Assembly (NCBI GenBank): GCA_021732995.1
Contig: JAKFWA010000085.1
Location: 185,328 to 249,327, forward strand
Origin: Planctomycetaceae bacterium
GTDB lineage: Bacteria; Planctomycetota; Planctomycetia; Planctomycetales; Planctomycetaceae
DNA length: 64,000 bases
Direction: 5' to 3'
Shown: positions 31,601 through 37,860 of the stretch, one piece after another
Layout of the letters: each line of letters opens with the position of its first letter
Position numbering within the stretch: position 1 is the first letter of the stretch
The notes under the pieces: generated by a model
Databases searched by the model: none
What the model saw: only the letters and a program-made list of their open reading frames with translations
What the model was told of the DNA's origin: nothing
Position numbers and translations under genes: made by a program

Positions 31601-33428
31601 CCGTGCGTTGTGCCCCATTAGTGTCTTGGAGTGTGTACAGGAAAGTGTCGCTGCCGGTGAAACCAAGTGTCGGAACATACTGAACTCCCAGCCCGCCCGA
31701 AGCCACACTCACCGTACCGTGCTGAGCCGAACTCAGTTGAACAACCGTCACGACAGTACCATCAGGGTCGCGATCATTCCTTGTCACATTCAGCAGTGCG
31801 GGATTTGAGCTTGCCTCTACCACAAACTGATCTGCAACAGCTTCCGGCGGCACATTCTCATGTTGAACCAATGAGAATGTTATGAGTTCCCATTCCCCAT
31901 AAGCATAATCACCTTCCACACCATTCCATTCTCCCGCTCGAACTTGAACCGTTGCCGCCTGAGGACGTGTCAGATACTCGTTCAGATCAATGACAAACAA
32001 GCCGGACTCCGAATAATCCGTATAGACTACGCCGTCAGGCATGCCATCCTGACTATAGTCATACTGAATTGGGAGCCCAGACACTCCTCCATCTCCGTGA
32101 GTGACTTGCCCGCCGATCTTGCCGTCCGTCGTGACGGAGTCAGCAGGATTCCCCGTATTGTTGACCAACCGCAGATTGATAACTTCCGGAACCTGATTCG
32201 GAGCCAGATCAGAGCCAAATACCGTTACATTGATGACGCCGGTATCGCTGCCGCCGAGACCATCATCAACAGTGAATTCGAAGCTGTCAGGCCCCGTGTA
32301 ACCAATCTCTGGTGAATACCAGTACTGGGCTCCGTAGCTCCACACCCATCCGTGATTGGCGCTGCCAACTGTAAAGGTTAGCGAATCGCTATCTTCGTCG
32401 GTCGCCCACAAGGTGCCACTGATCGATGGCTGACCGAAAGGTACTGTCGCAGATCCATCGCTGGCAATCGGAGCGTGGTTAGGAAGGACCGTCACTACGA
32501 TTGTCCCGGTCGCAGTACCTCCGAGACCGTCGTCGACAAGAAAATCAAAGCTATCCTGCCCGCTGTAACCGGAGTTGGGGGCATACCAGAAGTCCGCACC
32601 GTTGCCCCATACCGAACCATGTGCGGCGCTGCCGACCGTATAGGTCAACCAGTCTCCATCCTGATCGGTTGCGCTGAGCGTACCTATAGCGTACTGTCCC
32701 GCCCGCACCGTCACACTCCCGTTGTCCGGTATCGGCGCATGGTTGGGTAAAACTGTCACGGTAATGATGGCAGTGTCAGTTCCCCCAAAGCCGTCCGCGG
32801 CAGTAAAGGTGAATGTGTCGACACCACTGAAGCCGATGTTCGGAGTATACCAGAAGGTGTTTTCTGAGTTACCAACCGATCCGTGCGCCGTGCTTTCCAC
32901 CGAATACGTCAACCAATGGCCGTCCTGATCGAACGCCATCATCGTACCACTGATTGTATGCCCGGATTGCACAGTAACAGCACCATCCCACGCCAGCGGT
33001 GCCTGATTCGGCAGGACAGTAACTGTGATCGTCGCCGTATCACTGCCTCCGTTTCCATCGTCGACTGTAAAGCTGAAGCTGTCAGTTCCGCTGAACCCCT
33101 GATTCGGCATGTACCAGTAATAGTTTTCTGAGGTCCCTGCCGACCCATGCGACGGACTGCCGACTGCGTAGGTGAGCCAATCGTAGTCCTCATCAGTCGC
33201 CACAAGTGTCCCGCCGCCGGTTTGACCGAAGTCCACGGTTAACGTGCCGTCGCTAGCCACCGGGGCCGTCAGCACCAATCGATCTTCAAGCAGTTCCGGA
33301 CCGAACCGCTTTCCTGCAATACGAGTATCGCAACTACTACGCGGTGGTTGCGAACGCAGTCCGCGACGATATCGCAGTCCGGTTCGGAGCGAACTGCGAA
33401 GCGACAAGAGCCAGTTCGAGAAACGCAT
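17532..33428 (-). CDS. Giant cadherin/Ig-like repeat and beta-solenoid surface protein (stalk of the toxin)
   Basis: 5298 residues. The start ATG has GGAGG eight bases upstream. There is no classical hydrophobic signal peptide; residues about 40-55 carry GPELLEDRLVLTAP, the planctomycete N-terminal motif (LEPR-XLL type) linked to secreted giant proteins. Residues about 55-3615 are roughly 33 tandem cadherin-like/Big_9-type units of about 95 residues (pattern NxxPxAxxDxY...NDxDxDGD...HGxLxLxxDGSFxYxP...GFxGxDSFTYxxxDG). They are interrupted by a PPC-like domain (about 623-766) and a choice-of-anchor-U-like domain (about 2263-2446, with LHFVDGLRGDHDLAANG). Residues about 3616-5298 are beta-solenoid. 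The frame ends at an amber codon, after which the same repeats continue. It probably forms a very long extracellular stalk that carries the toxin tip. No TPS domain or dedicated partner transporter is seen. Confidence 0.88.
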   Translation of the reverse strand: MRFSNWLLSLRSSLRTGLRYRRGLRSQPPRSSCDTRIAGKRFGPELLEDRLVLTAPVASDGTLTVDFGQTGGGTLVATDEDYDWLTYAVGSPSHGSAGTSENYYWYMPNQGFSGTDSFSFTVDDGNGGSDTATITVTVLPNQAPLAWDGAVTVQSGHTISGTMMAFDQDGHWLTYSVESTAHGSVGNSENTFWYTPNIGFSGVDTFTFTAADGFGGTDTAIITVTVLPNHAPIPDNGSVTVRAGQYAIGTLSATDQDGDWLTYTVGSAAHGSVWGNGADFWYAPNSGYSGQDSFDFLVDDGLGGTATGTIVVTVLPNHAPIASDGSATVPFGQPSISGTLWATDEDSDSLTFTVGSANHGWVWSYGAQYWYSPEIGYTGPDSFEFTVDDGLGGSDTGVINVTVFGSDLAPNQVPEVINLRLVNNTGNPADSVTTDGKIGGQVTHGDGGVSGLPIQYDYSQDGMPDGVVYTDYSESGLFVIDLNEYLTRPQAATVQVRAGEWNGVEGDYAYGEWELITFSLVQHENVPPEAVADQFVVEASSNPALLNVTRNDRDPDGTVVTVVQLSSAQHGTVSVASGGLGVQYVPTLGFTGSDTFLYTLQDTNGAQRTATVSVVVHAPDDTIATSRPVPAGPSHDEVAAGLLADGPQAALDVDVFRVELTSGQRLTLDLDAHDPVSGFAWSSLDGYLRVFDQAGDELIAADDPPNGSGTQLDPRLTFVAPSTGSYFVGVSAFPNINYDGHLAASGQPGSAGEYRLGFHVVDNQVPTAASDSKIVNQGAVVSIGVLANDSDADGDALLISNLTPPASGSVVVEDNGTLTYEPDDGFFGADSFLYTVEDPYGASAIASVTVIVNARPDAQGDIKLLSEDVPAVISVLSNDSDPDGSILEVNAATQGSHGTVVMNANGTITYSPALNYYGADEFQYTVSDGLGATQTATVSLVIQPVNDAPLGVADQFAVVAGGQLIAGGQGVLSNDVDAEGSSLAAMLQSGPEHGALTFAEDGSFEYAPTTGFLGDDSFTYRASDGVLSGAPVTVTLHVIPPTPVSSSDAYYVGHGGILDVGPGGVLANDYSPIALPLSAVLIQAPQHGTLILNANGSLTYVPTDRSFVGVDSFCYRATDGFIQSSDATVLLHVENDAPVGNADAYQVRYDANLTISAAQGVVENDQDDVGETLEAVLDAGPQHGTLALNADGSFSYAPAPGFVGADSFTYKVGDGAEWSSPTTVTISVWNNVPVAVADQYTGLHDRIVNISGSLGILHNDDTDNGETLSVQLMSTTKFGSLVVQPSGAFVYYPDHGFVGEDQFTYRVFDGVAYSSPATVQLHTTNSQPTAADDSYVVQAGTDFTVAASGGVLANDSDDAGDIARVLLISNAAHGELDLNEDGSFTYEPASGFVGVDSFRYSFSDGLLASKVATVEIEVVGQSLRAKSDYFSVVRNQPLHVGVENGVTSNDWHSSGMPMTAVLLQSTAHGQLQLAADGSFEYVPTAGFMGEDTFRYSATDGTHTSAATVVSIRVFNHTPQANDDYYEVQRGQTLQIPAIEGLLANDFDEDALAIDVVATPAHGSLFLAAGGMFQYVPAAGYEGTDAFTYRVGDGVEYSDTAKVRIRVSNTAPVAREDVYRIRHDDTLTISADGGVLANDTDSPLQIVTAAVETQPSHGSITLAGDGSFVYVPASGFSGTDSFSYRASDGYSSSDGTKVTLYVANEEPTVLEPVFSVLHDHPLLVSTARGLLAGSRDLDGDLLSVALVSAPNHGTVAIQPSGGFSYIPSAGFSGKDTFTFTVSDGGPAVGPFTAAIEVRNTAPRAVGEATSMRPGTLTRNAAQGLLANDWDADGDDLDVILVSGPDQGLLTLDSETGAFSYVSAAGFSGTVTISYRVSDGAGVSDLIRAAIAVTNNPPLGTEDRYEVHHGTKLSVAATVGLLRNDRDVDGDALMAAVVSQPSHGVVAVSTNGSFVYQPSAGYVGIDQFAYRISDGFVTSQPVTVVVDVMNRLPVAVGDSYRISHDRTLAVNAQSGVLANDRDPDDMLTVSLEEGVQHGDLVLQQDGSFVYTPDAKYAGLDFFTYTVFDGAHTVEPLTVTIDVTNSAPRGSDRFETVRHDRVLSVGAGRGLLSATFDADGDTRQFSIVQSPAHGALVTYPDGSYQYTPAIGFVGTDVITYTLSDGVAASREIEVRLAVSNAEALVRGDEYFVPHNQSLNVSGAGVLANDADADGDTLNAELVSSPTRGSLVLQSNGGFTYTPETGFSGTDTFTYRAHDGVGVGHVARVILRVAAAGVGPGVDNDGDGIADSVENAGPQSGDANGDGVFDRLQPNVASFPDAVTGDYVRLTTPVGTSLQNVSSQHWLDVGTLPVWLLPGGGAVTFEVYGVTPGGSVAVNVTGWSGFEKYFQFGPTPDQSTAHWYDFSYDSVSGTGAKFHGGALTLHFVDGLRGDHDLAANGVIVDPGMGGSATVNTVPVAASDSYRVHHDSTLSVSAEWGLLINDSSDAGESLTPVLVSSPSHGSVTISGGGAFVYVPDAGYVGADFFEYQVGDGTFVSAKARVSLDVWNQGPNARPDHFRAHHDRPLSVFSANGLLINDWNDDGDVLIVTGATQPAQGSVATAADGSFTYTPNAGYVGSDSFQYSVSDGVSTSTQTVTIEVENLTPQANDDVYRVHHGSTLVVTSSSGILANDWDGDVLDSLSFSVDTSSLAGALSVSANGGLTYVPPTGFVGVESFVYTLTDGTQSGTVSGSVAIEVWNNSPIGASADYEVNHNSSVTIPLAGADWDGDSLSFTTTSPSHGVLAVSGSSVVYQPSSGFSGDDSFTYRVWDGAAYSAAKSVNVHVLNFAPVAVDDYHSYTISASNAGPTSATFSLTANDYDADVADSKTIQIVSGPSRGSIAVAGGSVTYTPSLNQPSGVKIGVDTFSYRIFDGVAWSAPATATINAKNSTPSGRSDLFSVRHGSGPFTFNVASNDGDAEGDPLTYTLLTGSQNVTLSSGGQVTFTPPNAAATTNPAAPAKDYTGVFSFLYTVSDGVTTSPPVSVTIDVTNRSPLALRDNYATPVGTAVTTTVLVNDSDADGDSVRAFVTRLPTNGKLSVSGTEVNADGEIASGIATYTPNPGYMGEDRFWYRIYDGVTYSAEVPVTFHVWDHDRIAQDDYYRILQTVTGVSTSVSVGAGVLSNDWDSAGGPLTATLVGSSTSGPVTWSLNPDGSFSLSCSDTNFTGDVTFQYRIGDGSFWTYGGAAPVATVTFHIVALTPTDMAITGLHDRPILGDLITGDSSGASGEPLRASLHQSVSNGTLYLYSNGSFTYLPSPGFVGVDSFTYTTTNGWETTPDAKTVTFTITNGNPTAAADVFTVAHNGILEGSVVANDADPDSADRLRVSLQGGTSNGTLILNPDGTFIYVPAINWAGTDGFSYTVTDGAWVSQPVAVSIAVTNEAPTVFNRSYELVHDRSLTVTRSSGLVGDSIHAGGLRDTHSAVNVGSGTGGGALSVNSDGSFTYTPAPGFVGSDVFQYQLSDNVAGNVGVSSPATVTFVVKNFVPAPTTGTARVNAQRPLVWQLPVVDGDGDQLTYQILYSPPSHTGGAAVLSSSGLVNYIGAPSVTPYTDHLTYRVMESGTGNWSDPATITLDVSGSPWILWNSGDPVDWSVDNNGIRVSPLPGSSRIEFQLGVDWSGGTTDQPGHVSWDDNGQHIESLSIHNYEGSIFLNGGAGATVSGDVHIFAEADVVGDLVAGVITDFDIGGSAGKLTSKGDIVDINIGGDATKLEAQRDIWSAIVGGRLTEGASVGRNIVYLGIGSVPGGAGGINVGGSIGSLHIWGDLNAPVTAKGQIGGIIPVPAGQTGWYWNEYGQELSVLGNLTSSVIAGGSIASVTVGKSMIGATIEGSSVGSVMIKGGTANSRVIALGGDVDSVRVRESASKLTVKGGSVGSVRAEYELDGEVTASVGQIGSIQATFGELSGKWQAQTGLPSISAWSISGGTSLTTSAGNIAANVAQDTEGVFAALHGDITISANGIMGGKLDAKTIGRAAARDISADIHASHLIGSVLAGNSLSGSEIKSDNGSIGTISGVTVSRDISALNGTVSLVIGNTVQSKVSAAAVVEVRGSWGVSGEIKAGAGGIQVVTTRGTLSSGIVSTGPVTLIQAGGDIAGDVIVTGSTLGQLRAGSDDRPNAHPRGSITGLKVSATAGIGGVYAGRWGGIGGDISAAVTAGSGHIQLVSAGNTISGEISAKSVEEVVAGDLGFGEGNILKSITSTAGNIGTVRAANGRITGKIDSAGAIGNVLAGKSIAEVVSAGTTIGTVTALDGSILKDVTTTTGNIGTVSAGVDITGQVKSGKDITTVVAGTAGNGGQIAKKVSALNGVIDSVIALGPQGYWAPLVPAASSRSPRHAPMPGLPGNGVAPKLSRSGPQGLGTSGLAKGVEAKEIGKIQIAGSVADAALITADRIGSIWTQGVVGGTVSFTAGLLQVDSWGGTTEKALFTGGAGQNSGSVRLKTFDQALGKILNTKSATVSSWGIVDMENIVLAGLGVVGYDAVSGVADSLNSAVAVVTSGSMRATVKGWKEVTVSALNILSYNIKSATKDASAWAWDKFIGQLDAFGYAVALGINELQVNVPNAKYFYGLSFGKVTNSSVSTSKSLALYAIGDVDGAFTSTGSTFVEGANIQGNITAGTTAEVNAWGTLDGEVNGNSGVKIFAHGDVKKAVTSSSGKVEITTSGNIDGEVTAQKNVVIDAFGKINKNVTSSDEGVSISAAGLKLGTTVSGETGVEIESWGTVGSNVNSKKGAITIFAAGDVDGEIEALGDVAVDTWGKLKKSVTGGGASLTDAENAEVNVTITAMGDIEEAAKIESGGNVSVQSWGNILSEITAKQGTVSIDAFGDVNGDVSGKLSVEVQSWSQIGSGSEALFIRSLTGSVTTSSYGDTSATITGGTSATVTAGGVFEGAITSKGGDAFLSALGGTSGTTSVIAHEGNASVEAGADTLEITVQAMSVPSQGDSPWGASVSAQGSVSGSISSHGSVSIFSGGGVNVTATATTGAIVAASHGDLEGKYEAGSNLSTSAVGTVKGSYTAGGWGSIDTLGKIDTGATIEAKLDLDVFAKGSIEASLIESTSGNVSVLAGGKINSVVIGDNDATATTMGDIQQAVAATRGSAHVVSRGAMNAQVTGNLSVDVVTSGDVSAFVMSSSGPVSIVAKGKLNAIVQASTHASVAALDDVNGMIITGADADVVTLGKLSGSVQAGRDAYVVTHSELSGSVTADHNASVVTFAAMNGSVSAVNDVDVYVTDETAGSVIAGNDAVLWSYGEISGTATAGRNAEVTT
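22600..33290 (-). repeat. About 33 tandem cadherin-like units of the stalk
   Basis: Each unit is about 285-300 bp. The first four share SxxHGSV...YxPNxGxSGxDSFxFxVDDGxGGxDT and VLPNHAP linkers. From about the tenth unit on they use another subtype with a conserved His near the start (VRYDANL, IRHDDTL, VHHGTKL, ISHDRTL, VRHDRVL, VPHNQSL, VHHDSTL). DNA repeats are diverged, so this is an old expansion rather than a recent slippage array. Confidence 0.88.
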
Positions 33429-33436
33429 TGCACATG

Positions 33437-33458
33437 CCTCCGCACATCAATGATTATA
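33437..33458 (-). promoter_or_regulatory. Putative extended -10 promoter and ribosome site of the giant gene
   Basis: On the coding strand TGCTATAAT occurs, with the -10 hexamer at 33453-33458 and the upstream TG of an extended -10. GGAGG follows at 33437-33441, eight bases before the ATG at 33428. Transcription would start near 33446, giving a leader of about 18 nt. No good -35 box is visible, which extended -10 promoters can tolerate. Confidence 0.45.
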
Positions 33459-34335
33459 GCACTCTCGATAAATATACGCATAAACACTAACGCGCCGAGC
33501 CGCACACAAGCATCCGCCGCTGCGATTCGCGAGTAGCAATTGGAAGCACGAGGGCGGCGGACCAAAGCGACCACGGCAGCGGAAGAGCCCGATCCATCAA
33601 CACTGCCCAAGCATCGCGAGCACGTTACTCAGCAAGAAAAGGCCCACATTAAAGGAGTGCGCCACAACGGACTACAGTCCCGCAGCGAGCATCCAAAGCC
33701 GGGCGCGACGGGAACGAAAGCCAAGTAATCCTCCAACGCAAATCCGCGATGCGTCAGGTGCCAACTCGATGCCCGCATTCCCATACAGAACCCCATCCGG
33801 ATTGAGAAACAACCTCAGAAACGGAATCCGTTCCGCCTGCCGTGCCGGCGGAACTGGCAATCAACCGGGCCGGGTATCCACAGACCAACAGAAGACCCAA
33901 ACGTGAATGCGAGGCAATGGCCCGTCATAGCCCGCATCCTTCCCCCAAAGTACATCGTCGGAGCAACAGCAGTGCAGCGCGCTCAACGAATCGCAAGAAC
34001 ACTATTAGGAGACACCTCACCATTACTATTGCGGCTGCGTAGCGGTTTGTCCAGTGTTCGCTCGAAGAAATTTCGACAGGTAGTTGGCAGCAGCGATGGT
34101 GTAGAGACTATAAAGTTAACTCAAGTTCAGTTATGTCAGGATCTACTGAGGTCTTTCGGTAAGTCTGGATTGCTCGCGTGAGCCATGTGGCAACACCGCA
34201 ACACGACCTTCGCATTGATCTGCCGACACCTGTAGACTTGCCAGACAGAAACAGTCGCGTTCATAGCTGCGGATATGGGTGCGTATCGCATGCAAAGTAT
34301 CAGGCAACTTCCCAACGAACCTGCACTTTCAAGGC
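33459..34335. other. Intergenic region upstream of the giant gene
   Basis: About 880 bp without a convincing gene. Short ORFs here are Arg/Ser-rich and lack family features. No tRNA, repeat or terminator could be identified by eye. The length leaves room for regulatory sites controlling the toxin operon. Confidence 0.5.
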
Positions 34336-35517
34336 TCAGTGCTGAAGCCGCAGCGACGCATCGAGTTCTCGAATGAGGTCTGTGGGTTCTTCGAGACCGA
34401 TCGAGACCCGGATCAGGGCGTCGCTGATACCGTAGGTTCGCCGTTCCTCGGCAGAGAGAAACTTGTGTGATGTCCCCGCAGGGTAGGAGATCGTTGTCCG
34501 CGCATCGGCAAGTGTTGGTGAGAACGGGAGCGTGTGAGCCAGAGCCTGAAAAACCGGTCGCACGCCGGAGACTCCGGATTTCAGTTCGAAGGACAGCATC
34601 CCACCAAATCCTTGCGGCAGAAAACGCTGTGCCAGTTGATGACTCGGATGCGTCTTCAGTCCCGGGTAGAAGACTCGGGAGACGGCGGAGTGCTGGGCCA
34701 GGAACTCTGCCACTTGCTGGGCGGATTCAGAGACACGTCGCATGCGCAACGGCAGCGTCCGCATCCCGCGAGAAGCCAGCCAGCATTCAAAAGGCTGAGC
34801 ATTAAATCCGTACAACGCAGCGACACGCCGCGTTTTCGTCAGAGCGACTCGTTCGCCCGCCACAACGCCGAGCATCACGTCGCCATGTCCGTTGAGGTAC
34901 TTCGAAGCGCTGTGAAACACCAGCTTGGCGCCGTATTCGAGGGGCCGGAACAAGCAGGGTGTCGCGAACGTGTTGTCGACAACTACCGGAATCTCGCCCA
35001 ACAGTTCAGCGATCGCGGGCAGATCAATCACTTCCACCAGGGGATTGGAGATGCTCTCAACCACACACAGCTTCGTTGCTGGTCTGATGGCGCTACGAAC
35101 ATCATTCAGATCGTTAGCGTCGAAGAACGAGACTTCGATTCCAAAGGCTCGCTGCAAGTCCGCTAGTAACTGCCAGGTGCGGCCATAGAGCACGCGAGCG
35201 GCCATCACGTGATCGCCGGTCTTGAGGTGGCTGAGCAGAATGGCGGAAATCGCCGCCATCCCGGACGCCATTACTGCCCCGGAATCGGCGCGTTCGAGAG
35301 CGGCCACGTCGGCAGCGAAAGCCGCGTGGTTCGGATTGCCATCTCGGGTGTAGATGTAGCCATGCTGCTCACCGCTGGAGACGGCATCGAGTTGCTCCAG
35401 TCCTTCCAGATCGAAGGCCGTCGTTTGATAGATGGGAGGGTTGCTGGGGCGAGTGGCAAAGTCGGCACTCCAGCCTCCGCGAGCACATGTTGTGGATTCG
35501 TCAGCGGATGAATTCAT
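34336..35517 (-). CDS. PLP-dependent transsulfuration-family enzyme (Cys/Met metabolism)
   Basis: 393 residues, the normal length for the family. Visible features are the cofactor/partner-subunit loop YTRDGNPN, the phosphate-binding ASGMAAISA, the pyridine-binding Asp in VVVDNTFATP and the Schiff-base Lys in HSASKYLNGHGD, with RVSIGLEEPTDLI near the C-terminus. Cystathionine gamma-synthase, cystathionine gamma-lyase, O-acetylhomoserine sulfhydrylase and methionine gamma-lyase share these motifs, and I cannot choose among them by eye. It is cytoplasmic and acts in cysteine/methionine metabolism. It is divergently placed to the dihydroorotate dehydrogenase gene. Confidence 0.9.
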   Translation of the reverse strand: MNSSADESTTCARGGWSADFATRPSNPPIYQTTAFDLEGLEQLDAVSSGEQHGYIYTRDGNPNHAAFAADVAALERADSGAVMASGMAAISAILLSHLKTGDHVMAARVLYGRTWQLLADLQRAFGIEVSFFDANDLNDVRSAIRPATKLCVVESISNPLVEVIDLPAIAELLGEIPVVVDNTFATPCLFRPLEYGAKLVFHSASKYLNGHGDVMLGVVAGERVALTKTRRVAALYGFNAQPFECWLASRGMRTLPLRMRRVSESAQQVAEFLAQHSAVSRVFYPGLKTHPSHQLAQRFLPQGFGGMLSFELKSGVSGVRPVFQALAHTLPFSPTLADARTTISYPAGTSHKFLSAEERRTYGISDALIRVSIGLEEPTDLIRELDASLRLQH

Positions 35518-35637
35518 GAGAGCCGCACCAGTGGTTTGCGAAACAGTCCGGCGGCCCGATAATCCCGCCAGTGGCCCATGCTAGCGTGGTTAGCCACAAG
35601 CTCGAACCGAGTCGCATCCCATAAGGTTGTTGTCGCT

Positions 35638-36591
35638 GTGCCTGATCTCAACGTTGAACTCAATCGTCTGAAGCTGAAGAACCCGATCCTCGTCGCGTCG
35701 GGCACGTTTGGTTATGCGCGGGAAGCCGTGGCGTTTGTGGACTACACCAAGTTGGGCGGCATCATTCCCAAGACCGTCACGCTGGTTCCGCGAGCCGGAA
35801 ACCCGCCGCCGCGCACCGTTGAAACGAGCGCCGGCATGTTGAATTCCATCGGTCTGGACAACGACGGTCTCGAAGCGTTCCTGGAAAAGCATCTCGATCA
35901 CCTGATGAGTCTTGGCACGGCCATCATTGCGAACATCGCGGGACACAGCGCCGAAGAATTTGTGCAACTCGCGGAGCGCCTCAACGACTTCCCTCAACTG
36001 ACAGCGGTCGAACTCAACATCTCCTGCCCGAACGTCAGCGGCGGCGTGGATTACGGGACGAAACCCGAACTGACTCACAAGGTCGTCAGCTGCGTGCGAC
36101 AAGTCTGCAAGCTGCCGATCATCGCCAAGCTGACTCCCAATGTGACGAGCATCGTCGAGATCGCTCAGGCCGCGGCCGAAGGTGGCGCGGACGCGGTTAC
36201 GCTGATCAACACGATTCTCGGCATGGCTATCAACTGGCGCAAACGCAAGCCGATCCTGGGCAACATCGTCGGTGGTCTGAGCGGCCCGGCGATCAAGCCA
36301 GTAGCTCTGCGCATGGTCTATCAGGTCGCCCAGAAGGTGAAGGTGCCGATCATCGGCGTCGGCGGCATCCAGTCGATTGACGACGTCATGGAGTTTCTGG
36401 TCGCGGGAGCCAGCGCCGTGCAGATCGGCACCGCCAACTTCTACAACCCGACGCTAAGTGGACACCTGGCTGAGCAACTCGATGAGATCCTCACTCAAGA
36501 AGGCCTGCAGTCAGTTCGCGAACTAATCGGCTCATTGCAGTTGCCACAATCCGCTCCAGCCGCATGCGCGCCAGTTGGTCGCGCGAAGTAG
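35638..36591 (+). CDS. pyrD: Dihydroorotate dehydrogenase, class 1B catalytic subunit
   Basis: Oxidises dihydroorotate to orotate in pyrimidine synthesis, using FMN. Motifs include [34 protein letters not shown], the active-site Cys loop [12 protein letters not shown], the FMN-binding IAKLTPNV and [28 protein letters not shown]. The Cys in SCPN marks class 1. I prefer the GTG at 35638 ([15 protein letters not shown]) because family proteins begin there; the frame is open to an ATG at 35578 that would add 20 unrelated residues. The PyrK electron-transfer partner expected for class 1B is not in the window. A hairpin terminator follows at 36614-36646. Confidence 0.92.
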   Translation: MPDLNVELNRLKLKNPILVASGTFGYAREAVAFVDYTKLGGIIPKTVTLVPRAGNPPPRTVETSAGMLNSIGLDNDGLEAFLEKHLDHLMSLGTAIIANIAGHSAEEFVQLAERLNDFPQLTAVELNISCPNVSGGVDYGTKPELTHKVVSCVRQVCKLPIIAKLTPNVTSIVEIAQAAAEGGADAVTLINTILGMAINWRKRKPILGNIVGGLSGPAIKPVALRMVYQVAQKVKVPIIGVGGIQSIDDVMEFLVAGASAVQIGTANFYNPTLSGHLAEQLDEILTQEGLQSVRELIGSLQLPQSAPAACAPVGRAK

Positions 36592-36613
36592 CTAATGCTC
36601 AATTCAAAAAGCA

Positions 36614-36646
36614 AAACCTCGGAAGACCAATGTTCTTCCGAGGTTT
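36614..36646. terminator. Bidirectional hairpin terminator
   Basis: A perfect 13-bp stem (AAACCTCGGAAGA paired with TCTTCCGAGGTTT) with a 7-base loop lies between the convergent ends of pyrD and the isomerase gene. T-rich and A-rich flanks suit both directions. Confidence 0.8.
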
Positions 36647-36675
36647 CTGTGCTTGCTCATTCTGACGCCGTGAAG

Positions 36676-37860
36676 CTACTGACGTTTCACCGGGCTAGTT
36701 GCTGATTTGGGAGACGTGAGCGGCGACTTCACGCCCGCTGCAGGGCTTCCGGTTGGAGCTTTCGTGCCACCGGCGGGCTGAGCCGCACGAGCAGCGCCTG
36801 GAGTCTGAGTGCCCGAAACTTGCTTCACGTCACCGGTCGTGGTGTTGTTCCAGTAGTTGTCAACGCGGCTGGATTTCTTCAGATCATCGAACATCTTGGC
36901 CACAGAGACCTGAACCTTCTCGTCGACCAGATCCTTGTAGAGGATGTCGCGGACTTCGTTCGGATCCTGCACCTTCTGCTCGGTGAAGCCTTCGCATTTC
37001 AAGATCACGTAGCGGTTTGAACCCACGCTGATGATGCCGGAGATCTCACCCACTTTGAGTTTGAAGGCGGCCTCTTCCAATTCGGGATTGCCCGCATAGC
37101 GAGCGATCGGCGGGACGAGTCCTTCCATGGCCTTGCTGTTCGGCTCGATTGAGGCCTCTTTCGCGAGGCGATTGAAGTCCTCTTTGTTCGCAGTGGCCTT
37201 CTGCCAGACTTCGTTCGCGCGGCGAACGTTGTCCACCATGATCATGCGGCACTTGACGCGCGGACCAAACTGCCGCACGAAGGCCTTGTGCATGTCTTCG
37301 TCGGAGACCTCGACCTTTTCACCGGTCAGCTTCTTCAGAGCGAGCATCGGCCAGATCACATCGCGTTTGTATTGCTCGGGCGTAATGTTGCGTTCGGACT
37401 GCAACATCTGAATCCACGTTTCCGTCGGGATATTGAACTGCTTCGCGATCCGGATGATTTCCTGATCGACCTCAGCATCCGTGATGGCCACTCCAGCTTC
37501 TTCGCAGGCCAGTTGAATGACCGCGCGATTGATCATGCTTTCCAGTACGTCGTTGCCGACTCGCGACAGGCACTCTTTCGCCACGTCGTCCAGAGGAATC
37601 TTGATCGCGCGGCCGTTGCGAGTGACTTTGGCGGCAGATTCCTTCTGTGGATTCGCCAGCGCCCCTGCTGCAGGTTGAGCTTTGTTGACACTGACCTTAC
37701 CGGGTTCCTCGGCGGCGGAGCTGGATTGAGCTCGCCACATCTGAACGCCGATACCACCGGCCACCAGAACGGCCGCGGTGCCCGTCACCATCCAGAACGG
37801 TTTCATCCGACTAGGCTGATTTGCTCCTGTACTCACGGCAGCGTGATTCCTTTCACTCAT
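36676..37860 (-). CDS. Membrane-anchored SurA/PpiC-like peptidyl-prolyl isomerase (parvulin)
   Basis: 394 residues from the ATG at 37860, which follows AAGGAAGGG; an upstream ATG at 37920 would add 20 residues and has less support. Residues about 20-45 are one membrane segment (PFWMVTGTAAVLVAGGIGVQMW). A SurA-N-like helical domain follows (LESMINRAVIQLACEEAGV, ITPEQYKRDVIWPMLALKKL). The parvulin core has VKCRMIMVDN, FNRLAKEASIEPNSKAMEGLVPP, AFKLKVGEISGIISV and RYVILKCEGF. The C-terminus is a low-complexity Pro/Ala/Ser/Thr tail. It probably assists folding of exported proteins outside the cytoplasmic membrane, as SurA and PrsA do. Confidence 0.85.
   Translation of the reverse strand: MSERNHAAVSTGANQPSRMKPFWMVTGTAAVLVAGGIGVQMWRAQSSSAAEEPGKVSVNKAQPAAGALANPQKESAAKVTRNGRAIKIPLDDVAKECLSRVGNDVLESMINRAVIQLACEEAGVAITDAEVDQEIIRIAKQFNIPTETWIQMLQSERNITPEQYKRDVIWPMLALKKLTGEKVEVSDEDMHKAFVRQFGPRVKCRMIMVDNVRRANEVWQKATANKEDFNRLAKEASIEPNSKAMEGLVPPIARYAGNPELEEAAFKLKVGEISGIISVGSNRYVILKCEGFTEQKVQDPNEVRDILYKDLVDEKVQVSVAKMFDDLKKSSRVDNYWNNTTTGDVKQVSGTQTPGAARAAQPAGGTKAPTGSPAAGVKSPLTSPKSATSPVKRQ

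Noticed and set aside
17532..33428. Repeats of the stalk as a CRISPR array or recent slippage repeat
   Set aside because: Units are about 285-300 bp, diverged at DNA level and coding; no short identical direct repeats with unique spacers.
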